Shown piece after piece: positions 49,501-62,071 of a DNA stretch of 64,000 bases; within the stretch, counting starts at the first letter, position 1, and each line of letters opens with the position of its first letter. The notes below the pieces were generated by a model, which was not told where the DNA came from, searched no databases, and saw only the letters and a program-made list of their open reading frames with translations. Both the position numbers and the translations under genes were made by a program. Source of the stretch: Trichuris trichiura (taxonomy: Eukaryota > Nematoda > Enoplea > Trichinellida > Trichuridae); contig JBAJFE010000062.1 in NCBI GenBank assembly GCA_037903355.1, positions 1,116,001 through 1,180,000 of the forward strand, read 5' to 3'.

Positions 49501-51240
49501 TAACACGTGCACCGCGCTATTTTAAATATGAAATTTTTGAAATTACTGTTTTCTTTCGTTTATTAAGCGTTTTTTGTGGTTCAGACAGTTAACGTTTCCT
49601 GCATCAATGGACATTTCAAAAGCGTGGCTTCGTAGGTACAAGAGGTTGTCCATTTTAAAGCTAAAGTTCTGGTCCCTCCGTTATTAGGAAAAGATTAAGC
49701 AACTTCATATCTAACAGGTTTTAATAGCGCGGTAACATTTAGCTGATAAAGCAACTTCCATTGCATAGGCTGCGACTGCATTACGTTAGCTTTTATAGGT
49801 GTAACTAAGCTTCTCTTGAAAAGCTTCTTCAAACATCATTTTTTCAATTCAGAAAAACAAATCAAAGACAGGCTAATTCTTGCAGAAGTTTCAGGCCTGT
49901 CCTTACTCCATTATCTCAACCTTACAGGTCAAAGCACTACAGATGTGTAGCATTGATAGCTCACTTGTTAGCACTGATAACAGAGAAAGGATAGCAGTGA
50001 ATGCTTCGCCGGAATTAACCCAAATAATTTGCTTTTTTTGCATTACAGGACTAAGGTTTTCAAACTTTCATTAGTTTTCTTGGGTACAGCTGCAATCAAA
50101 CTACGAATTCGTTACATGACAATCTGATAAGTAGTCTTTTGTAGAAATTAACGTTACGGAACTCTTGAACACGACATAATATTTCTTTTGGAATATGTCT
50201 ATTCTATCGTCATCGCTGACTCAGTCAATCCCATTCCGACCCCGTTGAAAGAACGATCGCCCTTTGTACTCCATAACCCAACAGAGAGCAATAGTCTGGC
50301 TTTCGTGCACTTTTAAGGTGGCGTACATTTAGTCTGACAATTTTAAGATTATTTGCTATCCAGTATAGAGATCAGAAGTAAGTTGCAGTCCTTCAATGTT
50401 AGCAGGCAAAAATTGTTTTAAAAAAATAAATATAATCACAAATTAAAGTGTGCACCTTCTTAGTTAGTCTTAGTTCATTAGGGCAGCTTTCTGATGGAGA
50501 AAGTACTAGAAATGAGTGCGCAGCTTTTAGGAAATTTGGCTCTCATTTCCAAAAATTCTAATCTGAGTAAATATGTTTCCCGCAAAACGCATTGTTATAA
50601 CAAAACGGAACAAAATTGTGTAGCCCATCTTATCAAAAACATCGTGTGCCCAGTGAATAGAAAAAGTTACGTTTTTTTAAATTCAAAAAGTTACATTTTT
50701 CTGATACTACAGCAATATACGACTGCAAACGTTGGCCCTACTGTTACAGGATTTAATGAGTGTTATTCTGACGTTATTTTTGCATGATGTTCATTTCAGT
50801 AGCTTCTGAACACATTCTTTTAGTGCACAAATGATCTCATTAATAAATCATGTGCGTGCCACAACAGGAAAAAGGAAAAGATTGAAAAAACGAATGAGTA
50901 TATGTAATGGAAACAAATCAAATCCACTACGAAAGTCAGAGATAAATGCTCTCCAGGAAGAGAAGCATTAATAATAGCCATCAGGTTTTAACAGAGTAGA
51001 TATAAAGTAGTGAAATTTGTAGTTTATTATGGTTGGGGGAGACAATTCTGAGCGAATGCTTTACTTTTGACTTTCCTTTCATAAGCAACACCTCACATTT
51101 TTTAACCTCTCTTTGTTGTGGCACTCCACCGTTTGCATCACTCAGTAATGCTGTTGCTGTTTTGCCTTTATCTGAAGCTTGCTGTTCCAATTATTTCCGT
51201 TTCGTCGCTTTCACATTTTTCTGCGAAGTACAATCACCTG
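46565..51240. other. Long stretch without a recognised gene
   Basis: Frames such as 46565-47035 (156 codons, hydrophobic, plus) and 50494-50787 have no domain. A diverged dispersed repeat at about 49050-49345 aligns with 58758-59010. The right end is the upstream region of the P450 gene. Confidence 0.35.
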
Positions 51241-51261
51241 CTTTCATATATTAATATTTTT

Positions 51262-51264
51262 CAG
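51262..51264 (+). promoter_or_regulatory. Strong splice acceptor just before the P450 ATG
   Basis: AATATTTTTCAG precedes the ATG at 51293 by about 28 bases. It is either the end of a 5'-UTR intron or a trans-splicing acceptor for a spliced leader. The latter would fit a nematode or another trans-splicing worm, but no leader sequence is visible here. Confidence 0.45.
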
Positions 51265-51292
51265 AAATTACAGCTTCCTCCTAGCGTGAACG

Positions 51293-54200
51293 ATGTTCCT
51301 TGGTCTACTTGTGATTTCCGTCATCGTGGCCGTTTGGGCTGCTTGGTAAGTATCTTTCATTTGAAGTTTCCTTATTTTTAATACAATCAAACTTAACTGT
51401 TCCATTACAGCTCAACCTACAAAAATGCAATAAAAAGTTATCAATAAATGTAAATAGTCCAATAGCAGCATTTTGGTCATAACAAGGTTTCTGACGTACC
51501 CTAATGTAGTTTCATCTTTTTATGAACGAAACTGGTTGTCATTCACAGAAACATGTAGGTTTTTATTTCATTGCTGTATGTTTAGCATTCATCCATGATA
51601 GTGCTAAAAGCACGCTTTTTGTCATTTATTAATTATCACTTAATGGGGTGCGGTTTAAGTGCAAGAAAGTTTTTAGACTTTTCGTTTTTAATTTCCAGAA
51701 AAGCAGAAAAAGCAACTACGGTGCGTGTTTTGCTAAATTTAGCGCTAAGTGAGCAACATTACGCCGGCTAACGCAATTGGTTGAGAGAATGTGTTTATTT
51801 CTGAAATGCGACCTGATTTTGCTGTTTCATTGCTTCATTGAAAAATAGTTTCCGGTTGCACTACGCAGTTCAGCAGTGATAGGCACGCAAAGTACTATCG
51901 CGTACAGTATTCTCTATCATGCACGACTGTTCCAAAACTCTATGTCTGCCCTTACGGTTGTGATTATTGCGATAGTGATCATAATGCTTACTTTGCGAAA
52001 GGTTGCTCGCTTTACCGCATACTAATATTTTTGGGTTTATTCACCTTCGTTCTTCATGAAAAATTTTAGTTTCCTAATGTTTTTCATTTCAACAAACTGA
52101 TAAAATGCCTGTTAACCACCGCTTACTGTTGAACGCCTTCAGGCGACTATTAATAGTATGCTAGCTGACAAGCGCGAGATAGCTACATCTATGTAGCTCC
52201 AGTTGAAAGGCCATTACATACCGAAACTTGCTCGCAATGTAACATTTATCTTAGCGCGATTCAGATTTCCATTACTGATATGTATGTTAATAAAGTAGCT
52301 GAAAATAAAGGCATGTGCTTATGCAACGAGTAGATAGGAAACTATCCAAGATATGAGTGCAGTTCATTAATTTTTACTAAGTTAGTAACCTCTCTCAATT
52401 AAAGCAGTAGTCTCTTCAACATGCCCACTTTTTGAAATGAAATATGAAACTGCGAGGTAAGCAATGCATATCACATCAGCGAACATTTAACCTGCAGCAG
52501 TAAGAATGGAAGTTTTCGTAAATCTAAAGTTATAAAAGAGGGCAATCATAATGTGGTTGCCGGTTTACACATGCAGGTGGTCTTCTCTGTCTATGCAGTG
52601 ATAGTCTAGTGCTCTGATTGTTTGCACAACAATTAGCATTCCATTAACGCTCATCTATTTGTTATGTTTTAAGTTTCATAAGCTTTCATGTTACACGTCT
52701 GAATGAAAGTTACATTTGTTTTCAGGAGTCTCATAGAAAGAAATCGATTTTGGAAGAAACGTGGAATCTGCGGTCCAAAACCTGAACTTCTCTATGGCAA
52801 CCTAAGGGAACTCAGGTCGAGAGCAGTAAGTGAACAACAGATTAAACACTCTTTTTTCTTTGCATTATCCAGACAAAGCATGAAGTACTTCAAAAATGGA
52901 CAGAGACATATGGGAAAGTGTACGGGTAGGCGATTTTTCTTTTACTAACATTTTTTAAATCCGAAATACGTTCAACTGATAAAATGCGTAATTGGGCTTA
53001 AGTTATCCAATTTTTTAAGAAGTATGCATAATATTGCATGTGGCAATTGCCATGCTGAAAGAAATGTAAGCTGTTGAGGGTAATGATTTTACTAACAATC
53101 CGTGTAGCTCCCAGAAGTATCTTTTTTTCTCAGCCAGATTTCCACGAATGTTTTTCTCTTCTTCCTTGACTTCTAGCAAGACCAATACATTAATTTCTGT
53201 AGTTTTGAAAAAGCTAAGCTCTTTAAACGTAATCTGCTTGCAGGCATAAAGAATATACCATACGTCGGTCGTCTACTTTTACAATCTTGCTCAACTACGC
53301 GGTTAGCCATACTGAAGGTTTTCGAAATGTCAGTCTCACCTTTGACAATGTAAGAGGATTCTTCCAATAGGTCATTACGGCCAATGCTCTTTTCTTGCTG
53401 AAAGCATCTTAGTGTCACAAAACATAGCTTATATTCTTCAATTCCAGAAATTGCCAGCTCTCCAACCGGACCAAACCAGTTCACATAATTCAAGTAGTTA
53501 CTGCTGGTTTAAAACTGGTAGATACTTGATTTACTGCTTAGTATTTTCATGAATACTCTATTTTTTGTTTGCTTCCCTATCAGTAGCACTAATTAAAAAC
53601 TCAAAGAAGTTTATCTGTAACAAACTTGAAAAATCTGAAATTACAGCTCTTTTGAATGGTTTCTTTGAACTTCACCACTTTTCTATGGATTGAAACCGTC
53701 CGTCGAAACTATTTTAAGAAAAGAGAGCTTTCAGGTTGTCCTTGCGCCATTGTCGCTTTTTAACGTAGAAGACGAAATAAATGTGGTCGTAATCTGGTGT
53801 GTGGTGTCTTGTTAAACGGAGGGTTTAACGGTATAGCAACGAAGCACTATTTAACTACCAAGATGCTTACCGTGTTATTCATGTGTAACAGGCGAGAACA
53901 AAATAATGTTAACGGCAACATCAATTCTGAAAACTGAAATAGAATCATTAATATGGCTTCTTTGTTTTCCATCGCTCTTGTCCAGCGCGCATGCGGATGG
54001 AGTCTTTACTAATTTAGAAAAAGAACAACCGCTTGTTGGGCAAGAACGACTGAGAGAATCAGTAGACGAAGACAGAAAAGAGCAGCCGCGATGATGACGA
54101 TGACGTCTGATGATAGAAGGCGCAAGAGAAAACAATCGCGTTGGAAAAGTTTGGCTAAAGACCCAAAAGATCAATTCACGCTATGGAGAAAAGTGATGGA

Positions 54201-57200
54201 AATAATGTGCGCTGGACAAAAACGATGGAAAACAAAGAAGCCATGTTCAGCTTCTCTGTTTCAACTTTCACTAATTTTGTTACTACTGTTTATAATCTAT
54301 AGTCGTCTCTTACATGTGAATGATTCAGCAAAAGTTTAAACGACTAATTCGTCTTTTGAACTCCACCCTTCCTTTAAAAGGTCGCCGCACACCAAATTAT
54401 CCCGCCAATGACTGGAAGAGGGCATCATGAAAGCTTTATTTTTAAGTTACACGTAAACGGTGGAACTAGGAAAAGTTTTAATAAAAAGCTGACGACGAGA
54501 CGTTGTCTTTTTTTGAAAACTACGCTGTTTTATGCTGTCTTTACTGAACAGCCGACTTTTCTTATGAATACGCATAAAAGCCTTTGTAAGCCCGTTACAA
54601 CGATATGGAAGGGCTCAGTATACAACTGGAAAGCTCATGTTACTTATGCAACATCATTTCATCGTTTGTAGTGATAAGCAAATATAAAATGAATGAGGAA
54701 TTTAATTTAATGGTACTCTAAGTATGGGCAGCGCTATGAAAAAAAATTGAAATTGTGAGGACAGGACAAAAAATTTGAAGAAAGTTTTGTCTTTTAGAAT
54801 CATGGACGGTGGCGTTCCAGTTCTCGTTATTTCTGACTTGGAAATGTTGAACGATATTTTCATTAAAAACTTCCATTGTTTTCACGCTCGAAAGGTCGTT
54901 ATAATTGCAGTTGGATTATTGTACTTTTCTAAACCAGTACCTTTTAGGTTAACTATCTTGACATGAACGAGGAAGGCCGGAAGAGACGCAACATGTTTGT
55001 TGTCAATGGTTTACGCTGGAAAAGATTGAGGTCAATCAGTGCTCCGGCTTTCAGCACTGTTCGTTTGAAGCAGGTTTGTAATGGGTAAACACTTTAAGCC
55101 ACACAAACGAACGCCCTAACTAAACGCACGAGAAAAGCTCCTATGGAATGGGTTAATAATTTGACCATTTAGTACGCTTTTCCAAGGTGCCATGAAAGGG
55201 AAAATAACCACAAATGTTTTGAGAAATTGCTTTCTTATTTTCAGGAACTAATTGATAGGCACGCAAAGAATGCTTTAGCATTTATGCTAGCTTCTAAGTA
55301 ACGTATACAAGCTTAGGGTTGACTAGTGAAATACCTAGATTTTGCGTTCGTCACATATTTAATAAACGTCCAAATTTCTCCAGAAGATCAAAGCTAGATA
55401 TGCTCCACTTTGCTGAATGCCTAATTTTTTATTCAGGGTAACGATGTCACATATAAAATTTTATATTTGGTACATGAATGGCATAACATTTAGTTTCATT
55501 CGTAAGCTATTAATAGTTCATCATCCCAAATTTCCCTTTTAGCTAATATTGTCCCGACCGTCAGTCATCTACAGTTTTCCAACTGAAATGCATTTGCACT
55601 GCCAATAGTGCGCTAGCTTTATCTAAGAAAGATGCCATGAAAAACAGATATGTGCGTTCATCTTCCAAAGCTTGTATGATAAAGCTTTTGTACGATTGGA
55701 ACGTTCAGCATTAAGAATTTACTCCAGAGCTTACCAGTCTTTTTCTGATTCTTCATCAGGAATAACTAATAACTGGAAGACTTTTTCTAACAATTTTTCC
55801 ACCAATTACCGCTGATGACAGATCAAGAGAAAACTTGAAGGTTCCGGAATAAAGTCTTGACCACAAATGGGTTCAATCGTACAAAATCTTTATCATGAAA
55901 ATTTACGCAGCCGTTACCCAATGGTACGCGTTCGATGTCCATGCATGTAACGGTAGTCGTCCCTTTTTTATTATTGAAACAACTTCTCTACGTTATTCAA
56001 ATTATAGATATCGCCAATAATGAACGAGTGCGTCGATAACCTTATGCATAACGTGGACATGAAAACTAGCGAAGAGTCTGCAGTAAATGTTCTTGAGTAA
56101 TGAATTGTGCTGAGGTAGTTATTTTTCTCATTTATTTTTAACGTAGATTGTTTCAACACTTGACATTGGACAGCATAAGCCGTTGCGCTTTCGGTTTCAA
56201 GCCCACTCCGTCACCAAGAAAGGAAAACGACTTTTTGTCATTATGCGCAGCAACATTTGCAGATACAGTTGATTCTAACTGGATCTTCACTTGCTCAAGT
56301 TCTTCTATATCTAACGAAAACATCAAACGTAGATTCTTTGTTTTTCTCTTTCAGAAATACTACCAGCCTTCAGGCGTCTTTGGAGCAAAATCTATTACAA
56401 ATTATTCATTTTGTTTGGTGAACCGCTTCGGCGTATTGAAAAGATATTCAGAAATATCGTCGATGCAAGAGAAGAAGAAGTAAGGAGAAGTAAAGACAAT
56501 GCCTGTATCTAAAGCTATTTCTTGAAATTTTTGGTTGGAAAGAAACCGGATGAACGTAAGGGAAATATCGCCCTAATAGACATACTAATCGATTGTGAGG
56601 TAAAGAATCATGAACAGGTTGACGTCGATAGCATGCTGCAGGAAGACATCTTCGACAATGAGCAACTTATTGTTAAGAAAATATTTCCGGAGGTTAGAGC
56701 TATACTGTTCATAAAGATTAATTCACTTTGTTCTTTGAGGAAGTGATTGCTCAATGTACTTTATACATGTTGGCAGGATATGAAACCACTAGCAATGCTC
56801 TTTCATACACTATTTACGAATTAGCCCGACATCCTGAAGTCCAAGAAAAATTGCGCAGTGAAATAATGGATAATCACACAGATGAAAATGAAGTGCGATG
56901 AAAGCTCTTCAACTTTACTGTTTGCATACTGCTTTTCAGAAACCAAGCTACGATAGCGTTCAGAGAATGGTTTATTTGGATTGCGTTATCCGTGAAACAT
57001 TGCGCCTTTACCCTCTTGCTTCATGGTAAGTCAAGTTAATTCTCTTAAGTCAGTTGCCAATAATATTGTTAAAAATAGTGCATTCTTTAGGGTAGTCAGT
57101 CGAAAGTGCATGCAGACTTGTACAACAGGTGGAATCACCATTGAGGAAGGAATGTATATTCTTGTTGATGTTTGGTCTATTCATTATAACAAGGACATAT

Positions 57201-57525
57201 GGGGACCTGACGCGGATGAGTTTATTCCAGAACGCTTTGCAGATGACCAGATGCAATCTCTTCACCCCTTCGCGTGGATCCCCTTTGGTGCCGGTCCGAG
57301 ACGTTGCATTGGTGAACGTTTCGCGTTGTTGGAAATGAAATTGACGTTAGCTCGTTTGCTTAGAAAATACAAAGTCTTTCTTAACGACCGCACAGAGGTA
57401 CTTTTTGCGTGGCCTGCCTGAGAAAGTTAAAATTGTTCTCTTCCGTTTAGATACCGTTGGAACTCCAGGAAGGATTGTCAAACTGTCCAAGACATGGTGT
57501 AGTTCTCTCTTTGAAATTAATCTAA
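51293..57525 (+). CDS. Cytochrome P450 (CYP3-like clan)
   Basis: A heme monooxygenase of the ER membrane; substrate unknown. Exons: 51293-51345, 52726-52825, 52873-52925, 54798-54894, 54948-55073, 55245-55297, 56147-56298, 56355-56479, 56543-56692, 56740-56892, 56940-57025, 57091-57397, 57451-57525; total 1530 bases, 509 residues plus TAA, the usual microsomal P450 length. Motifs in order: N-terminal anchor [20 protein letters not shown] hinge, helix C WKRLRS, AFGF, LFGEP, I-helix AGYETTSN, K-helix ETLR (ExxR), PERF, heme loop [14 protein letters not shown] with the Cys ligand, and C-terminal GVVLSLKLI. The sequence pattern resembles CYP3A/CYP13-type enzymes. The donor after exon 7 (GTTCTT) is weak, and the exon 9 acceptor has a poor pyrimidine tract, but phases close. 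Intron 3 is 1.9 kb and contains unrelated short frames. Confidence 0.93.
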
Positions 57526-57709
57526 GGCAAATTTCTTGGTTTTTGATAATGTGTGAATGGCCCAAGCGATTGCCACTGCGAATATGTTTTACTGCGCAAA
57601 GGTGGTGAAGCATAGACGCATGAATCAGAAACTGTGATGGATTTCATGAATTTCGATTTCATCCCCCGACATTTACTAGCATGGGTAATTTCAAATGCAT
57701 GCAGAGTTT

Positions 57710-57715
57710 AATAAA
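57710..57715 (+). terminator. Poly(A) signal of the P450 gene
   Basis: AATAAA 185 bases after the TAA at 57525 and the first canonical signal downstream. Confidence 0.55.
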
Positions 57716-57719
57716 CGAA

Positions 57720-60150
57720 GAGGGCACTTAAACACTGTTTAGAAAACGCGGGGAACATTCCACAACTTTTGAAAATATTGTCACTGACATTACCGTATGT
57801 ATGAACTTATATAAAGCGACCCTGTAAAACTGTACGGTGGATCTTAAGGTAGGGGCTGTCTTACTCGCCGCATGCTGCACTAAGCTGTTCCATCAGCTGT
57901 GCCAATTTTTAGATACCCTTGTTTCGTGTGATTTTTTTTAACGGTTACTGTGCGACTGCTGAAAGACTAAATCCCAAATGATTGTGCCATAAACCAATTA
58001 CAAACAAAAACAAAATTAAGACAAATTTTAAGTAGATGACCAGTCTTAAAAAGCGGGAAACGTTATTGCTAATAAAGTCGGAACATTGCTACTGAAGGCA
58101 TGTAGTCTCAAATGCGTAATGTTAAATTAACTTCAAGAATTTTCAAGAGCGATTTTCGTTCATTGAATTCACTGTTTCTTATCCGTCAGAGAAGTTCATT
58201 CATTATACCGAAAATTTTTATATTCCTTCGCTCAAGTCATTCTAAAACAATAACCGCATTGTGGAAAGCCCTGCAGGAACAGAATTGCCAATGCATTTGC
58301 GTAGAATTTTTAATCTTCTGCTTATCTAAGCCAGACTTGACCGCTTGGCACCATATCAAATCATTTGGACCTTATTCTATTAGTTCTTCAGCCCTACCTA
58401 TCGTTAAACACTTGGGTGGGTAGCGGATAACCTGCACATCATTTGGGGGTGCAATATTTTTGGGTTAGTTACAGAGTAGAGCTCTTACGTTCATTCATTT
58501 ATCCCGTTTGTTGTCGAGGTTTAAAAAACAGCATTCGTTGGTGAGGCAGAAATTTCTTTTAAAGTTTTCAACGTTGACAGTCGTATTCAAAAGTGGTGGT
58601 GGTCATTGGCAATTAACGATGCTAGTAAGTGCGATTTCATTCAATTTTTTCGAAAGTAAAATCCACTGAGCATTTGATCATAAGTTGGGCTGTTCACTTG
58701 CAGTTCGCAGTTATTGTTTTGACGGTTTATTAATACATCTTCCGTACGCCTTCTAGTTCCAAACGCGTTTGAGAAGGATATCTGAAGGTAAAAAGTTGCT
58801 CAAAGGTAATAGGACGAAACATTTGATTGGCCAAAAATTTGCCTGGATAACTCCAGTATAGGCTATCTACGTAGAATTTCTTTTATTCTTTAGACTCAGC
58901 GAAAGGCTTTTTGTAATGATCAGTTCTCATAATTGATACAGTGATAAGCTTGTTTCTTTCAGTTCAATAAAAGGACTTATCTTGACTTCAATTATGAACA
59001 ATCTGTGTTCGAAACTTGCTAAAAGAAGAGAAAGTATCATTAAAACTTTACAAATTATTAATAATAAAAAACTGAGAGAAACATTTTAATGAATACAACG
59101 CTACGTGCGCAGTGCGACGGTATGATTAACCATCTTCCAGTCTCGATCCTGACGGGCCCAGTATCGTAACCTCGTCGATGTGCAGGTTCCATTCCTGTGT
59201 TCAGGCGCATCAGCGCAGCTTTGAGCTGCTAAGCCTCTGTGACAGGCTCGACTATGTTGCATTCCATGGGCCAAGTTTCCAGCCACAGCGCGTGTCCTTG
59301 TCTTTAGCCGTCAGGAGGAATTAGTAGGGCTCTACAGATAAAAGAGGACTAATGGTATCGATGTGAACATGCTGGATTCAAGCTCTTGCTGCACTGGTTT
59401 CCTGCCAGAGTAACAGTGTATTGCCAACCTCACTTTTCAAGTTGTCTCCTTCATTTTAATTTTGCTAAGTTTTCGTGTCTTGTTTTCATAACATATGAAA
59501 ATGATGCTCGTTAAGTTTACTTAACCTTCTTTACTTTGCTCAGTCTTTGGTTCTCATCGTACCCCATGATTACCGCTAAATGCGTCAGTAGTAAAAGATA
59601 GTGAACGGTTAGTTCGAAGATGGAACATGCATGGGTTTAAAGAAAGAAACTCTTCCATTCGTGAGGTATCTTCAGGCCAAGTAAAGCCCAAACAAAACTT
59701 AGAGAGAACGAAATTAACACTGTAGTAATATAATTAAACGAATGATCGAATGATGATCAAAAGTAAGGAAATGAAGTAGAATAGACGAAATAGGTAAATA
59801 AAAGTAAAAAATGCCAGAATATTATAATGGTAATTATTAAATATAATCAAACAAACATAGAATAATGATGAGGTACAGATAATTGAATTGAGACAATAAT
59901 GAAATGAGTTTAATGAAAAACGAGAGTGGAGTAAATAAAGTAAAGCGAAACAATTTTTTTCCTTTTTTTTCCACTTCTTCTGCAGCCACTTTTCCATTAC
60001 TGCCTGTTTACTGAACTCCGCTAGTCTTACTTTTTTATTTTTTTGCATCACCTTTCCTTCCACCTTATTAACGTGAGCAATTATGTCTGACATAGTCGTA
60101 TAGGCGCATGAAGTCAGTTCTATGGTTTCCCATCTTTAAAATTTCTATTT
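57720..60150. other. Intergenic stretch, no gene recognised
   Basis: Frames at 58112-58423 and 59734-60093 have no domain; the latter is low-complexity hydrophobic. A GC-richer patch at 59.10-59.30 kb has an open minus frame (MAGNLAHGMQHSR...) of unknown nature. Confidence 0.35.
58758..59010. repeat. Diverged dispersed repeat (partner at about 49050-49345)
   Basis: Shared ordered words include 'cgaaacatttgattggccaaaa...tttgcctg' against 'cgaaataatttgttaagccaaaa...tttacctg', 'cagttctcataattg' against 'cagttttcataattg', and 'cttcaattatgaacaat' against 'cttcagctatcaataat'. No ORF conserved. Nature unknown. Confidence 0.45.
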
Positions 60151-60159
60151 TGCCGTGAA

Positions 60160-62071
60160 CTATTATCATAATGCAAAAGTTTTATTACGGAATTATTCCC
60201 GTTTAATGTGTTAAATAACTCCGGAGCTTTCGGGTCGACCGAGACCCGTCTTCAGCGGTTGTGAGTTATGGATGTAACTTGTGCGCGTGACTTGAGTCTT
60301 CTGTCGTTTTCATGGTTTAAAGCGCGTGTTTTAAAGTTCTCTTTTGGTGGTTTTTCTGTTTGTACGGTATGTGATTTGTCCGTTTTTCGCATTTTTTCTC
60401 ATGTGCGGTGATTATTTCTCCTTTCACTTGCTCCATGTGTTCTTGTATCACGTCCAATTATGGAGCAGCAGTCGTGACGCGTCACTATATTTGTCCAAAT
60501 TTCACTTACATCTGCTCCTTGGTCGCGGTTGTATGTGAGGTTGTGTCTTATGTAAAGTGGTTCTTTGATTCTTCTTAATCGTAGGTTCTTTTCATAACAT
60601 AAGACTTTTGGGTTGAGCGTTTGGTTACATTGTGTGGCATGTTCTGCCACGGCAGAGGCCTGTTTGGCTTTTTCCATGGTGATTATCAGGTTTAAAATTG
60701 GTCTTCCTCTTTGTGTAGTTCCATGGCCATCGCTATTGAGCAGAGCCTTCGCATTGTTGTAACTTGCAAGCTTTTTTAAATGTTCATTAAATCTATGTTC
60801 TAAAGTGTTCCCCGTTTCGCCAATATAAATTCCAGAGCAAGAGCATTCGACTGCGTATACTAATCCTGTCTTCTTGTTTGTTGGGATTTTTGTTTTGTCC
60901 GAGCAAAGAATTGATCTGAGGTTAGGGGAGCTCTTGAAGAAGACTCTGAAACCTAACGTTCTTCCTAGCCGGGTAATTTTTTCTCCTAAGCTTGCCACAT
61001 AGGGAATAACTAAGCAAGGCTGGTGCGAAGTGTTTTCTGCACTAGATTCACGTTTGCGAAGCTTGTAGTTGAATACTTGGCCAATAAAGGACCTGGGATA
61101 TCCGTTCTTGCAGAAAATTTTTCGAATGTAGTTGAACTCTAGTTAAAGATATTCAGGACTGCGTAATTTGATTGCTCAGTCAATCATTCCAGAGAGGATA
61201 CCACGCATTCCTGATCTGGGGTGATGTGATGAAAAGTTGAGGTACTGATCCGTGTGCGTGGGTTTTCTATATACTCTGGTTTTTAGGCCATCGTTTGTGC
61301 AAATAATTAAAGCGTCTAGAAAAGGTAGGGTGTTGTTGTCTTCTTTTTCCATTGTGAAAACGATTTGGTTCGGGTGGATGTTGTTGAGGAATTGTAAAAA
61401 TTGCTCTTCCTTTCCAGCTTTAATAATTACGAATATGTCGTCTACGTACCTTTTGAAAAGGCGTGGAGCTATGTGTCTGTCTACCGTTGCGAACATCTAT
61501 CTTTCAAAGCTTTCCATAAATATTTCTGCTAATACTGGAGATAAGGAGCTGCCCATAGGTACTCCGCTAGATTGTTTGTAGTACCTGTTATCAAAAGTGA
61601 AATGATTGCCTTCTTCCATGCAAAAGGAAACCAATTTGACAATGTGAAAGGGATTTAGTTTAGTTCTCGTGGGTAGACTTGTGTGTGCATTGAGGAGATT
61701 GTATAGGATCTCAAGTGTATCTGATATGGGGATGCTCGGGAATAGTTCTTTTACATCATAACTAACCAGAATCTCATCTGGTTCTAGGTAGTGACTCCGG
61801 ATTTCGTTGACAAAAGTTTTGCTATTTTTGATAAAGCACGGGTCTTTGCCAGTAAGTGGTTTGATGATCGTTCCTAAGTATCGACTGAGTTCACTTGTGA
61901 TACTATTAATGGTGGAGACTATTGGTTTCATTGGAATCCCTGGTTTGTGTACTTTTGGGAGACCATAGAGCTCAGAGGTCTGAAGTTCGATGCAAACTTA
62001 AGATGTGTTATCATTTTGTTGATTTCAGGTTCTTTGGTCACTGTGGCATGTGTGATGAGGAGAGATCGAGA
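60160..62071 (-). pseudogene. Penelope-like element, copy 1 (broken RT plus GIY-YIG)
   Basis: Reads minus from about 62071 to its 3' end near 60160. It encodes YGLPKVHKPG, a PLE RT with SSGVPMGSSLSPVLAEIF and catalytic RYVDDIF, then a GIY-YIG endonuclease (VYAVECSCSGIYIGETG, HRFNEHLK). Three in-frame stops break it: TAG at 61497-61499, TGA at 61176-61178, TAA at 61143-61145. Each differs from the sister copy by C-to-T. A frame break also separates YGLPKVHK from the upstream frame EINKMITHLK. It is 5'-truncated where it meets copy 2. Unlike copy 2 it keeps the Tyr of the GIY half-motif. Confidence 0.88.
60217..60267 (-). ncRNA. Hammerhead ribozyme at the 3' end of PLE copy 1
   Basis: Minus strand: AACT, bulge CACAA, CCG, CTGAAGA, stem II CGGGTC/GACCCG (6 bp), GAAA, GC, TC, CGG, AGTT. 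Both cores are exact and stem I closes in two parts around a one-sided bulge. Minimal stem III. Hammerheads in the terminal repeats of Penelope-like elements are established knowledge. Confidence 0.85.

Noticed and set aside
54091..54339. Basic, then hydrophobic 82-codon frame inside the P450 gene
   Set aside because: It lies in intron 3 of the P450 with no conserved domain; the P450 exon chain closes without it.
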